Source of the DNA: an uncultured Bryobacterales bacterium
Lineage (GTDB): Bacteria > Acidobacteriota > Terriglobia > Bryobacterales > UBA6623
Reading direction: 5' to 3'
NCBI GenBank assembly: GCA_958295955.1
Contig: OY282420.1
Location: 2,990,435 to 3,054,434 of the forward strand
DNA: 64,000 nt
Shown here: positions 34,753 to 43,676 of the stretch, in pieces
Numbering within the stretch: the stretch's first letter is position 1
Layout: each line of letters starts with the position of its first letter
The notes under the pieces: generated by a model
The model's input: only the letters and a program-made list of their open reading frames with translations
Told to the model about the DNA's origin: nothing
Databases searched by the model: none
Made by a program: the position numbers and the translations under genes

Positions 34753-37127
34753 GGTCCGACCTCCACCGTGAGCGTCTTGTTCGCGCCGCGGGCGATCTCG
34801 CGGGTTTCTCCGCCTTCGACGAACCACAGCGGCTTGTCGACTCGGGGAAACTCGAATTGCCGGATCAGCTTCGCGTTCCGCGGCGCAAGCAACTCGTAAA
34901 CCTCGACGCCGTCCACTTCGTAGTGGAATTGCGGCGCGCCGTCCACCAGTCGGTAGCCGCGGAAACGCCTTTGGGGGATGCGGCCGCGCTCGCCCACGCG
35001 CAGGGGGTAGTTTTGCGAACGGTAAAAGATGCCGCCCACGTAACGCGCCGTCTCGGTGCGGTTCGTGTCTTTGTTCTTTTTCGTCCACAGCGTGGGCGAG
35101 ATATCGACGAAGCCGCCTTGCCAGGCATAGAGCAGTTGCACGGCGCCGGCGTCGAAGCAGTACGACAACCCGCCGGGGAATCCGACCGAGATAGCGGCGG
35201 GAGACGTGCCCGGCATGTCCCAGCGGACGACGATCGGCTTGTCGCTGGGGATCGGCATGTCTTCGCTGCCGGGCCGGGCGCTTGTCGTCTCGTACCCCTC
35301 GGGGGCGTTTTCCGCCTTGGCGGCAAGCAGCGCCGCCCACAGGTTGTCGATTTTTTCCGCCGCTTCGGGCGCGGGCAGGGAACCGAAGTAGTTGGGCATC
35401 GACGTGCCGGAAAGAATGCGGACGGGGTCGCGCATCCAGCGCGAAAACCAGCGGTAGCGCAGCCGCCGGCCGGCGGTCAGCAACTGCGGGCCGCGCTCGC
35501 CGAGCGGGTCGAACTTTCCCCAGCCGTGGCAGCCGTTGCAGGCCATCCCGCCCTTTTGGGAATTCAGGCCCAGCATGGCGTGTCCGCTTGCCGCCGATGC
35601 CGGCCGCGCAAGCGGCGGACCCGCGCCCGGTCTCAACCCCGCGCTTTTGGCGAAGCCTTCGACGAGACGCGCCGCCTCGCGGGGATGGTAGGCGGGCATG
35701 CGCAACTCGGTCCAGTCGAACGCGCGCGGGCCGCCGGTCAATGCCTGCCGCAGCCAATCGCTTCTGAGCTTTTCGCCGACTGCGGTCAGGACGGGCGCGG
35801 ATTCGGCGATAGGAGCCGCCGGCGCGGCGCCGTTCCATTCGTGGCAGGCATTGCAGCGCAGCCGCCGCAAGCGTCCGGCGTGGTCGAAGACGGGCGCGCG
35901 GCTGACGTCAGGGTAGGCGGAAAAGTCGGCGACGAAGGCATTCAGCGCCGCCCGCTGCTCCGCCGCAAGGCGGTACCGCGGGGCGCGCCCGGCGGGTTCG
36001 GCCGCCAGACAGCCTTGCCGCGGGCGCAGCTTGGCAAATCGGGCCGGCTGCTCGTATGCGGAAGCGATGTCCAGCGCGTGGCAGTTCAAGCACCCGCCGG
36101 ACGCAACAAGGGCCTTTCCCTTCGCGGCATCGCCGCCCGCGGCCGGCCGCGCATACCGCTCGTCGCCGAAGGCTTCATCCAGGTGCGCCGCTATCGCCGG
36201 CGCTTCTTCGTGGTCCAGCGACAGCGCGGGCATGCGCCCGCCGGGGTCGTAACGGGCGGGATCCTGCAAATAGGCGACCAACTCGCCGAAGGGCATCTTC
36301 GAGCCGGCGCCGGCGAGCGGTACGCCGCCGCGGTGATGGCAGGCGACGCAGCCCAGCGTCTGAAAGAGCGTCGATCCGAATTCGCGGTAGCGGCTGGGCA
36401 ACTTGGCGTCCAGCGCGGGCGCGGCGGGGCCCTGAAGCGTCGCGAGGTAACGCGCGATATCGCGCCGCTCGGCCGCGGTCAACAGCGCGGGCATCGCCGC
36501 ATCGCTGCGCACCGCGCGCGGGTCCGCCATCCAGGCGAAGAGCCAACCTTCGTTGCGCCGCGCGCCGATTCCGTTCAGCTCGGGGGCCAAGCGCCGCTCG
36601 AGCGAAGCCGATGCGGAGGCGTGGCAGTTGACGCAGCCCAACTCGCCCGCCAGACGGCGGCCCTCGCTCACGAGAGTTTCCTGCGCCGACAGGCTTTCGT
36701 CATGGGACAGCAAGCGGTTCGGCAGCGGTTCCCAGTCGAACCCCGGACCTTTCCAGAGCAGCCGCAGTTGCGCTTCGCCGGCCTGCCGCCGGTAGCGGAT
36801 TTCGAGCGGAACCGACCCCGCGGCGAGTTGCAAGGGAGCGTCCGCGGCAACTTTCCCGCCGAGCGCGACTTGCGCGCCGCCTGCGTCGAACCGGTAGTCT
36901 CCGTTGCGCAGCACCGAGAGCTTGCCGCGCCAGACCGCCTCGAACGCCGCGGCGATCCCCGGATGCGGCGATTCTTCGGCGGCGAGGAAAAAATTCGCGT
37001 CGGGCGTCTCGGCGCGAACGCTGCGGCGCGCGTCGGAGTAAGTAGCCAGCAACCCCGGACGCTCGGCGGCGAAGAGGCCGGCAGCGGCGGCGAGTCCCGC
37101 CGTCAACGCCGCGAGCAGCCGGGTCAT
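34749..37127 (-). CDS. PA14-like, five-haem cytochrome c protein
   Basis: 792 residues from an ATG at 37127, which overlaps the DUF2085 stop (ATGA). Signal peptide MTRLLAALTAGLAAAAGLFA. A PA14-like carbohydrate-binding fold covers about residues 25-140 (LEIRYRRQAGEAQLRLLWKG). Five haem sites follow as CVNCH (165), CVACH (260), CLNCH (346), CNACH (425) and CNGCH (530), each with MP-type methionine ligands afterwards. The C-terminal 200 residues are non-haem. Such proteins occur with dehydrogenases in Planctomycetes and Acidobacteria; this one probably takes electrons from the propeller protein in the periplasm. Confidence 0.85.
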   Translation of the reverse strand: MTRLLAALTAGLAAAAGLFAAERPGLLATYSDARRSVRAETPDANFFLAAEESPHPGIAAAFEAVWRGKLSVLRNGDYRFDAGGAQVALGGKVAADAPLQLAAGSVPLEIRYRRQAGEAQLRLLWKGPGFDWEPLPNRLLSHDESLSAQETLVSEGRRLAGELGCVNCHASASASLERRLAPELNGIGARRNEGWLFAWMADPRAVRSDAAMPALLTAAERRDIARYLATLQGPAAPALDAKLPSRYREFGSTLFQTLGCVACHHRGGVPLAGAGSKMPFGELVAYLQDPARYDPGGRMPALSLDHEEAPAIAAHLDEAFGDERYARPAAGGDAAKGKALVASGGCLNCHALDIASAYEQPARFAKLRPRQGCLAAEPAGRAPRYRLAAEQRAALNAFVADFSAYPDVSRAPVFDHAGRLRRLRCNACHEWNGAAPAAPIAESAPVLTAVGEKLRSDWLRQALTGGPRAFDWTELRMPAYHPREAARLVEGFAKSAGLRPGAGPPLARPASAASGHAMLGLNSQKGGMACNGCHGWGKFDPLGERGPQLLTAGRRLRYRWFSRWMRDPVRILSGTSMPNYFGSLPAPEAAEKIDNLWAALLAAKAENAPEGYETTSARPGSEDMPIPSDKPIVVRWDMPGTSPAAISVGFPGGLSYCFDAGAVQLLYAWQGGFVDISPTLWTKKNKDTNRTETARYVGGIFYRSQNYPLRVGERGRIPQRRFRGYRLVDGAPQFHYEVDGVEVYELLAPRNAKLIRQFEFPRVDKPLWFVEGGETREIARGANKTLTVEVGP

Positions 37128-37555
37128 GACGCCGTCCAACGGGAGGGCCGCAGCGCGCCGGCGGCGGTCTCAGACCACAGCGCGGGCACGGTGAAGCCCG
37201 CAAGCGCCAGGGCGGTTGCGAAGCGCACGATCTCGCCCCCGGTTTGCCCGAGCATGAATTCGAGCCCGAGGCCGGCCGCGGTCAGAACGGCAGCGGCGGC
37301 AAGCCGTTTTTTCTCGAAACGGAGTCCGAGGCAGCAAGCCGCCAGGGCTCCCAGGTAAAACCCCAGGCAGCGGACGCAAACGGGGAGCTGCGTTCCGAGC
37401 GCCGCCCACGACCGGGCCGGCTCTTGATGGCAGAAAGGAGAAAACGCGGCGGCAGTCGCGGCGCGAGCAAAATCGCCGCCGGGGGCGGCCCAGACAGCGC
37501 CGAGAAACACCGCTCCGACAACGATTGCCGAAAGGATTCGCGCCGCGGCGAGCAT
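37124..37555 (-). CDS. DUF2085 family membrane protein
   Basis: 143 residues with four hydrophobic segments. The conserved part is FSPFCHQEPARSW and LPVCVRCLGFYLGALAACC, with the cysteine and histidine pattern of the family. Function is not known. It shares a four-base overlap with the cytochrome gene. The start is placed at ATG 37555; GTG at 37561 is possible. It follows four bases after the gcdH-like stop, so it may be part of the same transcript. Confidence 0.78.
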   Translation of the reverse strand: MLAAARILSAIVVGAVFLGAVWAAPGGDFARAATAAAFSPFCHQEPARSWAALGTQLPVCVRCLGFYLGALAACCLGLRFEKKRLAAAAVLTAAGLGLEFMLGQTGGEIVRFATALALAGFTVPALWSETAAGALRPSRWTAS

Positions 37556-37564
37556 CGTCACTAT

Positions 37565-38740
37565 CTACACAAACGCGGGTACGCCGGTGACGCGCGCGCC
37601 GAGCACCAGCGTGTGGATATTGTGCGTGCCCTCGTAGGTCTTCACCGTTTCGAGATTGCACATGTGCCGGAAAATCGGATATTCGTCGGTGATGCCGTTG
37701 GCGCCCAGCAGATCGCGGGCGCGGCGGGCGATTTCGATCGCCATCTGCGCGTTGTTGCGCTTGAGCATCGAGACATGGCTGAAGTGCAGCTTGCCCTTGT
37801 CTTTCAGGCGGGAGGCATGCAGCGTCATGAACTGCGCCTTCGTAATCTCGGTAATCATGAAAGCCAACTCGTTCTGCACCAGTTGATGCGAGGCAATCGG
37901 GCGGTTGTCGAACTGCGTGCGCATCATCGTGTACTGCCGCGCGCAGTCGTAGCAGGCCATCGCCGCGCCGATCGTGCCCCAGCCGATGCCCATGCGGGCG
38001 TTCGACAGGCAACTCAACGCGGCCTTCAAGCCGGTGACTCCCGGAAGCGCGTTGGCGGCCGGAATGCGGCAGTCGCTGAAGCCGAGGCTCGAGGTGATCG
38101 AGGCGCGCATCGACAGCTTGTTGTGCAGGTCGGTCGCCGTGAAGCCGGGCGTTCCCTTTTCGACCAGGAAGGCGCGGATGTCGTCGGTGTCGGCGACTTT
38201 CGCCCAGATAATGGCCACGTCCGCGAACGTCCCGTTGGTGATCCATGTTTTTTCGCCGTTGAGGACATAGCTGTCGCCGTCGCGGACGGCGCGCGTCGTC
38301 ATGCCGCTGGGATTCGAGCCGAAATTGGGCTCGGTCAAGCCGAAGCAGGCGAATTTTTTGGCTTGCTGCAACTCCGGCAGCCACTTGTTCTTCTGTGCTT
38401 CGCTGCCGTAGCGGTGGAGGCAAAACATCGAGAGGCTGCTCTGCACCGAGATGAAGCTGCGCAGCCCGCTGTCGCCGCGCTCGAGCTCCTGCATGATCAG
38501 GCCGTTCTCGACCTCGCTCATGCCGGCGCAGCCGTAGCCGTGAAGGTTGGCGCCGAAAAACCCCAGTTCGGCGATCGTCTCCGACAACTCCGTCGGAAAC
38601 GTGCCGTCGCGGAAGTGCTTGTCGATTACGGGGATGAACCGGTCATTGACGAATTGGCGCGCGGTCCGGCGGACGAGCAATTCTTCGTCGCTCAGCAGCG
38701 AGTCGAAATCCATGAAATCCACGCCCTTGAATTCGAACAT
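37565..38740 (-). CDS. Acyl-CoA dehydrogenase, probably glutaryl-CoA dehydrogenase
   Basis: 391 residues. FAD acyl-CoA dehydrogenase features are clear: FACFGLTEPNFGSNPSGMTT, the flavin-binding LNGEKTWITNGTFADVAI, the basic LLGANGITDEYPIFRHMCNL and the catalytic glutamate in VKTYEGTHNIHTLVLGA. The TYEGTHNIH segment and the substrate-site residues resemble glutaryl-CoA dehydrogenase, which makes crotonyl-CoA from glutaryl-CoA in lysine and tryptophan catabolism. A GGAGG ribosome site is placed seven bases before ATG. No other genes of the pathway are nearby, so the specificity is not firm. Confidence 0.88.
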   Translation of the reverse strand: MFEFKGVDFMDFDSLLSDEELLVRRTARQFVNDRFIPVIDKHFRDGTFPTELSETIAELGFFGANLHGYGCAGMSEVENGLIMQELERGDSGLRSFISVQSSLSMFCLHRYGSEAQKNKWLPELQQAKKFACFGLTEPNFGSNPSGMTTRAVRDGDSYVLNGEKTWITNGTFADVAIIWAKVADTDDIRAFLVEKGTPGFTATDLHNKLSMRASITSSLGFSDCRIPAANALPGVTGLKAALSCLSNARMGIGWGTIGAAMACYDCARQYTMMRTQFDNRPIASHQLVQNELAFMITEITKAQFMTLHASRLKDKGKLHFSHVSMLKRNNAQMAIEIARRARDLLGANGITDEYPIFRHMCNLETVKTYEGTHNIHTLVLGARVTGVPAFV

Positions 38741-38791
38741 TCCCGTTCCTCCGCGAATTCATCATGGTAGCAACGGAGCGCCCGGCGGGGA

Positions 38792-39700
38792 CTACGCCCG
38801 TTCGGCCAGGTAAACGCCGGCGAGGACGACTGCGCCGCCGGCGGCAAGCGCGGCCGTCACGGGCTCGCCCATGAACGCGGCGGCGATCAACACCGCCAGC
38901 GGCGGCTGGAGATACTGAGCGTTCGCTACCCGCGAGGCTTCCAGGTAGCCCAGCGCCCAGAAGTAGAGCAAATAGGCGATGACCGCCGAGCCCGCGGCCA
39001 TGAACAGCAGCGACAGGTAACCGGCGGCGGGAACGGCGGAGAAATCGAAGTCCCAGCCGGGCCAAACGAGCGTCGGTCCCGCGATGAGAGCGCCCATTGT
39101 GTATGCGGCGCCGAGAAACAACTCCGGCGGGTAGCGTTGGCGGAAGCCGCGGCCGAAAACCGTTACGCAGGCGAAACCCGCCGTGGCGGCGAACGTCAGC
39201 AGATCGCCGGTGAAGGTCGGCGCCGTTCCGGGCAGGCGCGAGCCGCGGTCGAAACCCAGGATGACGACGCCGGCCGCAGAAATCGCCATCCCCAGCAGGC
39301 GCGGCTTCTTGAGCTTTTCCTGTCCGGTCAGGATCGCCAGAAACAGGATCGTAAGCGGCAGAGTCGCATAAATAATCGAAGAGTGCGCGATGCTTGTCCG
39401 CGCCAGCCCGGTCAGGTAACCGAGTTGGTTGCCGACGTGGCCGAACAACATCAGCGCCGGGAACTTGAGCCGGTCCTCGGGACGGATCGAGCGTAAGCTG
39501 AGGCCGCGCAGCGCCAGGACGACGTTCATCAGCAAGCCGGCGCCGACGATGCGCAGCGTGAAAAAAAGCAGGGGAGGGAAGTAGCGGAAGCCGATTTTGC
39601 CGACGGGGCCGTTCAGCGTCCAGAAGAGCACTGCGGCGGCGACCGCGCCGTAGAGCGCTGCTTTGCTCGGGCGGGTCGGCGCGTTGCGGTCGGCGGTCAA
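38792..39700 (-). CDS. EamA-family (DMT) membrane transporter
   Basis: 302 residues with about ten hydrophobic segments, in two EamA halves. Recognisable parts include GYLTGLARTSIAHSSIIYAT, LLGMAISAAGVVILGFDRGS, AYLLYFWALGYLEASRVANA and QYLQPPLAVLIAAAFMGEPV. The substrate is unknown (drug/metabolite family). The start is a TTG at 39700 that overlaps the next gene's stop (TTGA). It is translationally coupled to an amino-acid-racemase-like enzyme, so it may move the related product. Confidence 0.83.
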   Translation of the reverse strand: MTADRNAPTRPSKAALYGAVAAAVLFWTLNGPVGKIGFRYFPPLLFFTLRIVGAGLLMNVVLALRGLSLRSIRPEDRLKFPALMLFGHVGNQLGYLTGLARTSIAHSSIIYATLPLTILFLAILTGQEKLKKPRLLGMAISAAGVVILGFDRGSRLPGTAPTFTGDLLTFAATAGFACVTVFGRGFRQRYPPELFLGAAYTMGALIAGPTLVWPGWDFDFSAVPAAGYLSLLFMAAGSAVIAYLLYFWALGYLEASRVANAQYLQPPLAVLIAAAFMGEPVTAALAAGGAVVLAGVYLAERA

Positions 39701-40806
39701 GTCAGTTCTTCCCGGCGTTCGGTCAGGGCTTCGATGCGCTCGCGGTCCAATGCGTAGCCCAGGCCGGGGCCGCTGGGGGCGGCGATTGCGCCTTGCGGCG
39801 TCACTTCGACGGCGGGCGCAACGATGTCCCGGCTCCAATAGCGTTTGGAGGCCGCCACGTCCCCGGGAAGCGTGAAATTGCTCAGCATCGACAGGGCGAT
39901 GTTGTGCGCCCGGCCGATGCCGGCTTCGAGCATGCCGCCGCACCAGACCGGAATCCCGTTGGCCGCGCAGACCTCGTGGACGCGGCGGGCTTCGCGAAAG
40001 CCGCCCACCCGGCCCAGCTTGATATTGACGATGCGGCACGCTCCCAAGCGGATCGCCTGCTCGGCGTGGCGCGCGGTGCGGATGCATTCGTCGAGACAGA
40101 TCGGCGTCGCGATGGATTTCTGGAGCTCGGCGTGGTCGACGATGTCGTCGTGCGCGAGCGGCTGCTCGATCATCGTCAGGCCGAAAGCATCGAGTTGCCG
40201 CAGGCGCTCGCGGTCCGCGAGGGTGTACGCGGAGTTGGCGTCGGCCATTAACGGCGTTTGGGGAAAGCGCTCGCGGACCGCGGCGACCGCGTCGATATCC
40301 CAACCGGGCTTGATCTTGATCTTGATGCGCCGATAGCCGTCGGCCAGAGCGGCGGCGACGATTGCGAGCAACTCTTCGCGCGAGTCTTGAATCCCGATGG
40401 AGACGCCCGATTGGGTTTCGCTGCGGGTCCCGCCGATATGCCGCCAGAGCGGGATGCCTTTTTTGCGCGCTTCGAGTTCCCAGCAGGCGGCTTCCAGCCC
40501 TCCGCGCGCCATGCGGTGGCCGCGCACGCGGGCGGTCAACGGCGCGATATCGGCGGCGGACTCGACCTCGGCGCGCAGCACGCGGGGAGCGGCGTAATCG
40601 CGCAGAATCATCCAGGCGGCGTCGACCCATTCCTCGTTGTAGAAGGGATTTTCGCCGCAGGTGACCTCGCCCCAGCCCGCGGCGCCGTCGCCGTCCTCGA
40701 CTTCGACGAGGACGATGCGCCGCTCGTAGGTGCGCCCGAAACTCGTTTCGAAGTGATGTTTCAGCGGCATGCGGATCTGCCGCAGGCGGATGCGCTCGAT
40801 TTTCAC
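39697..40806 (-). CDS. o-succinylbenzoate synthase/N-acylamino-acid racemase-like enzyme (enolase superfamily)
   Basis: 369 residues from a GTG at 40806. The muconate-lactonizing subgroup motifs are visible: the acid-base lysines in KIKIKPGWD, the metal ligands in DANSAYT, MIEQPL and LDECI, and the second lysine in NIKLGRVGG. Such enzymes act as MenC or as racemases/epimerases of N-acylamino acids or dipeptides. No other men gene is nearby and an EamA transporter follows, so the racemase reading is as likely as MenC. I left the symbol blank. Confidence 0.86.
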   Translation of the reverse strand: MKIERIRLRQIRMPLKHHFETSFGRTYERRIVLVEVEDGDGAAGWGEVTCGENPFYNEEWVDAAWMILRDYAAPRVLRAEVESAADIAPLTARVRGHRMARGGLEAACWELEARKKGIPLWRHIGGTRSETQSGVSIGIQDSREELLAIVAAALADGYRRIKIKIKPGWDIDAVAAVRERFPQTPLMADANSAYTLADRERLRQLDAFGLTMIEQPLAHDDIVDHAELQKSIATPICLDECIRTARHAEQAIRLGACRIVNIKLGRVGGFREARRVHEVCAANGIPVWCGGMLEAGIGRAHNIALSMLSNFTLPGDVAASKRYWSRDIVAPAVEVTPQGAIAAPSGPGLGYALDRERIEALTERREELT

Positions 40807-40818
40807 GGCAAATCCCTC

Positions 40819-41625
40819 TTAACGCCGCTGGCAGCGCGGGCAGAAGTGCGTGCCGCGGCCGGCGACGATCGTCCGCCGCAGCGGCGTGGCGCAGACTTTG
40901 CAGTCCTCGCCGGTTTTGCCGTAAACGTTGGCTTGCAATTGAAAGTAGCCTTGCGAGCCTTGACTGTCAACGTAGTTGTCGATCGTCGTGCCGCCGGCGG
41001 CGATGGCGTCGTTGAGAACGTCCCGGATTGCCGCATGCAGCCGCCGCGCGCGCTCGCGGCCCAGCCTCGCGCTGTTGAGCTTGGGGTGCAGCCGCGAGCG
41101 GAACAGCGCCTCGTCGGCGTAGATATTGCCGAGGCCCCTCAGGAATTCCTGGTTGAGCAGCAGGGCTTTCAGTTGCGCGCCGCGACCCTTCAAGCGGGCA
41201 ATGAATTCGTCCGCGTCGATCTCCAGCGGTTCGGGGCCGAGCTCGCCCAGCCGGGACGGCAGCGTCCGCGACCATTGCCAGCGCCCGAATTTGCGAATGT
41301 CGTGAAAGACGATGCGCGGCCCGGCTTCCAATTGCATCCAGGCGCGGACAAACGGCCCGGAGGCGCCGTCGAGGAGCAGGTTGCCGGTCATGCGCAGGTG
41401 AATGACCAGCACGGAATCGCCGCGGGCGTTCTCCAGTCGAAATACGATGTACTTGCCGTGGCGGTCGAGCTTGCGGATGCGCTGCCCGCGCAGGTTGTCG
41501 ATCGTCGCATCCACGTCGCCCACGCACGTCCGCGCCCAGAGGAACTCGACGTTGGCGATGCGCTTGCCTTCGACGCGCGGCCCCAGACCGCGCACGATGG
41601 TTTCGACTTCAGGCAGTTCGGGCAT
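40819..41625 (-). CDS. mutM: Formamidopyrimidine-DNA glycosylase
   Basis: 268 residues. The N-terminal MPELPEVETIVRGL includes the catalytic proline and glutamate. The C-terminal zinc finger is CKVCATPLRRTIVAGRGTHF and CPRCQ. VIHLRMTGNLLL and QEFLRGLGNIYADEALFR are the helix-two-turns-helix part. It removes oxidised purines such as 8-oxoguanine from DNA. The final part of the sirtuin gene overlaps its start by 17 bases. Confidence 0.96.
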   Translation of the reverse strand: MPELPEVETIVRGLGPRVEGKRIANVEFLWARTCVGDVDATIDNLRGQRIRKLDRHGKYIVFRLENARGDSVLVIHLRMTGNLLLDGASGPFVRAWMQLEAGPRIVFHDIRKFGRWQWSRTLPSRLGELGPEPLEIDADEFIARLKGRGAQLKALLLNQEFLRGLGNIYADEALFRSRLHPKLNSARLGRERARRLHAAIRDVLNDAIAAGGTTIDNYVDSQGSQGYFQLQANVYGKTGEDCKVCATPLRRTIVAGRGTHFCPRCQRR

Positions 41626-42364
41626 TGGCGCCTACCATCGCCGGCAAGACCTTGCCGATCTCATCGTGAATCACCAGATCGGCTGCGCCGTCAAGAGGCG
41701 TTTCCTCGCGGTTGACGATGATCAGCCGGGCGCCGGCCCGTTTTGCTACGGCCGGAAACGATGCCGCCGGCTGCACGACGAGCGAGGAGCCTACCGCCAG
41801 GAACAGGTCGCAGTTTTCGGCGGCCTCTTGCGCCTGTTGCATCGTTTCGAGCGGCATCGACTGGCCGAATGAAATCGTCGCCGGCTTCAGCAGCCCGCCG
41901 CACGGACGGCAGCGCGGCGCCTTTTCTCCGGCTGCGACGCGCGCGCAGGCTTCGTCGGAGGTAATGCGGTCGCCGCAACTCAGACAGGCCGCCTCCGTGG
42001 TCGTTCCGTGGAGCTCGAGAACGATCTCGCTCGGAAGCCCCGATTTCTGGTGGAGGCGCTCGATATTTTGCGTAATCAAGGCGCGCAGCTTTCCCCGTCG
42101 GTACAAGTCGGCGAACGCATAATGACCCGCGTTCGGCTGCGCCTTGCGCATGTCCGGCCACGCCAGCAGCTTTTGCCGCCAGTATTCGATGCGGTCCGCC
42201 TCGTTGGAGACGAACTCATCGAAGTAGATCGTGCGGTTGCGCGCCCAGACTCCGTTGGGGCTGCGGAAGTCGGGGATGCCCGATTCGGTCGAGACGCCTG
42301 CGCCGGTGAAGCCTACGATGCGCCGGGCCGCGTCGATCCATCCGCGCGCGGTTTCGAGGCTCAC
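41609..42364 (-). CDS. cobB: Sir2-family NAD-dependent protein deacylase
   Basis: 251 residues with a GTG start at 42364. NAD site GFTGAGVSTESGIPDFRSPN, catalytic LITQNIERLHQKSG (histidine), LHGTTTEAACLSCGD with a second pair of cysteines (CRPCGG) for zinc, and VGSSLVVQPAASFP near the end. It removes acyl groups from protein lysines using NAD. The class is bacterial CobB/SirTM-like; symbol use is by similarity. Confidence 0.9.
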   Translation of the reverse strand: MSLETARGWIDAARRIVGFTGAGVSTESGIPDFRSPNGVWARNRTIYFDEFVSNEADRIEYWRQKLLAWPDMRKAQPNAGHYAFADLYRRGKLRALITQNIERLHQKSGLPSEIVLELHGTTTEAACLSCGDRITSDEACARVAAGEKAPRCRPCGGLLKPATISFGQSMPLETMQQAQEAAENCDLFLAVGSSLVVQPAASFPAVAKRAGARLIIVNREETPLDGAADLVIHDEIGKVLPAMVGANARTA

Positions 42365-42391
42365 CGGCGCAGGTTAACACGATCGGCCGGC

Positions 42392-42510
42392 GCGCTCCCA
42401 GACGAGCAGATCCGTTCGCGTTTCCCGGCGTTCAGTCGGGTTCAGTCGGGTTTAGTCGGGTTTAGTCGCATAGGCGCTCCCAGACGAGCAGATCCGTTTG
42501 CGTTTCCCGG
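42392..42510. repeat. Duplicated gene end with four 10-bp tandem repeats
   Basis: A 37-base sequence beginning GCGCTCCCAGACGAGCAG occurs at 42392-42428 and again at 42474-42510, 82 bases apart with one mismatch. The second copy lies inside the coding end of the lipocalin-like gene. Between them are four decamers, TTCAGTCGGG twice and TTTAGTCGGG then TTTAGTCGCA (42431-42470). The arrangement looks like a tandem duplication of the gene's 3' end together with slippage of a short repeat. The stop codon of the lipocalin-like gene lies within the last decamer. Confidence 0.85.
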
Positions 42511-42893
42511 CCGGAAGCGCGCGGCGGGGTGCGCAGCAGCAGTCTGTCGGGGCCTTCGAATTCGTAATGGCGCACCTGCCGGGAACCGACGAAGTTGGGG
42601 TACCAACTGCCGATGACTTCGTGGGTCACGGTTCGGGCGCTCTCATCGACCGCGTACGTACCGAAATAGGCGACATAGCCGAGCAGCGCCGCCCGGATTT
42701 CGGCCGCGGAACCGCCGGCGAGCGCGCCCTCTTGGAAGCGCGGCCGCTCGGGGCGCATGATCTGGCCGGACATGCAGCCGTCAGGCGTGTAGATCAAAAG
42801 GCCCCGGGCGTTTTCGCCGAGCGGAAGGCGCAAGCTGCCGTCCGCGCGGCGGCGCTCGTAGCGCTTGAGGCGCCATGTTCCCTGGAAATTCAA
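42462..42893 (-). CDS. Lipocalin-like domain protein
   Basis: 143 residues with a TTG start that overlaps the PP2C stop (TTGA). N-terminal MNFQGTWRLKRYERRRADGS and GLLIYTPDGCMSGQIMRPER are the pattern of the lipocalin-like family (PF13924-type), which probably forms a small beta-barrel for ligand binding. Function is unknown. Its 3' end has been duplicated downstream (see repeat at 42392). Confidence 0.8.
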   Translation of the reverse strand: MNFQGTWRLKRYERRRADGSLRLPLGENARGLLIYTPDGCMSGQIMRPERPRFQEGALAGGSAAEIRAALLGYVAYFGTYAVDESARTVTHEVIGSWYPNFVGSRQVRHYEFEGPDRLLLRTPPRASGRETQTDLLVWERLCD

Positions 42894-43636
42894 CGCTTCG
42901 CGCCCTTGCCGCGAGCGCCCGCAGCGCGGTGATGAACCAGGACTACGGTGACGTTATCCGGAGCGCCGCCGGCGAGGCTCGCCGCGATCAGCGCCTCGGC
43001 CTGCTGCTTGAGGCCGGAATGCGCATCCAGCGCCTGGGCCAGAGCGGCTTCTCCGGCGACGCCGTGGAGCCCGTCGCTGCACAACATCAGCGTGTCGCCG
43101 GGAGTGAACTCGCTTTCGATTCGATCGACTGAAACCGCCTCCTCGCAGCCGACCGCTTGTGTCAGGACGTTGCGGAACGGATGCGTTTCGAGTTGCCTTT
43201 CGCTCAGCCCGAGTCCGCGGCCGACCTCGTTGACCCAGGAATGGTCGGTGGTCAGGCAGCGCAGCCGGCCTCCCGCGCGCAAGTAAACGCGGCTGTCGCC
43301 GACGTTGACGATGCAGGCTTTTCCCGGCCGGACAAGCACGGCGGCCACCGTCGTTCCCATGCCCTTGAGAGTGGGGTTCTGCTCGGCTTCGCGGCGGATA
43401 TTGCGGTTGGCCAAGTGGACGGCTTCGGCCAGCGTATCGACCGTTCCTTCCACGCCGGCGCGCTTCATCCGCGCAACCATCGTTTGCACCGCGATTTGCG
43501 AGGCGCGCTCGCCGCCTTGCGCTCCGCCCATGCCGTCGGCGACAACGTGGAAGCCGATTTCCGGAACCGAGGCAAAACTGTCTTCGTTCCGGGAGCGGAC
43601 TCGTCCGATGTGCGTCAGCCCGTAAAAATCGATCAT
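42890..43636 (-). CDS. PP2C-family protein phosphatase
   Basis: 248 residues from ATG 43636. The PP2C motifs are SRNEDSF, FHVVADGMGGAQGGERAS, GTTVAAVLVRPGKACIVNVG, MLCSDGLHGV and GGAPDNVTVVLVHH, giving the aspartates that bind two Mn/Mg ions. It removes phosphate from serine/threonine of proteins and is usually paired with a Hanks-type kinase; none is in the window. It is a soluble protein with no membrane segment seen. Confidence 0.93.
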   Translation of the reverse strand: MIDFYGLTHIGRVRSRNEDSFASVPEIGFHVVADGMGGAQGGERASQIAVQTMVARMKRAGVEGTVDTLAEAVHLANRNIRREAEQNPTLKGMGTTVAAVLVRPGKACIVNVGDSRVYLRAGGRLRCLTTDHSWVNEVGRGLGLSERQLETHPFRNVLTQAVGCEEAVSVDRIESEFTPGDTLMLCSDGLHGVAGEAALAQALDAHSGLKQQAEALIAASLAGGAPDNVTVVLVHHRAAGARGKGAKR

Positions 43637-43676
43637 GCCGGGACTGCGGGCGGCGCGCGGTATCCGGGGCGCCGCT

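Noticed and set aside
34857..37358. Long plus-strand open frame opposite the cytochrome gene
   Set aside because: Antisense shadow; five CxxCH motifs lie on the minus strand.
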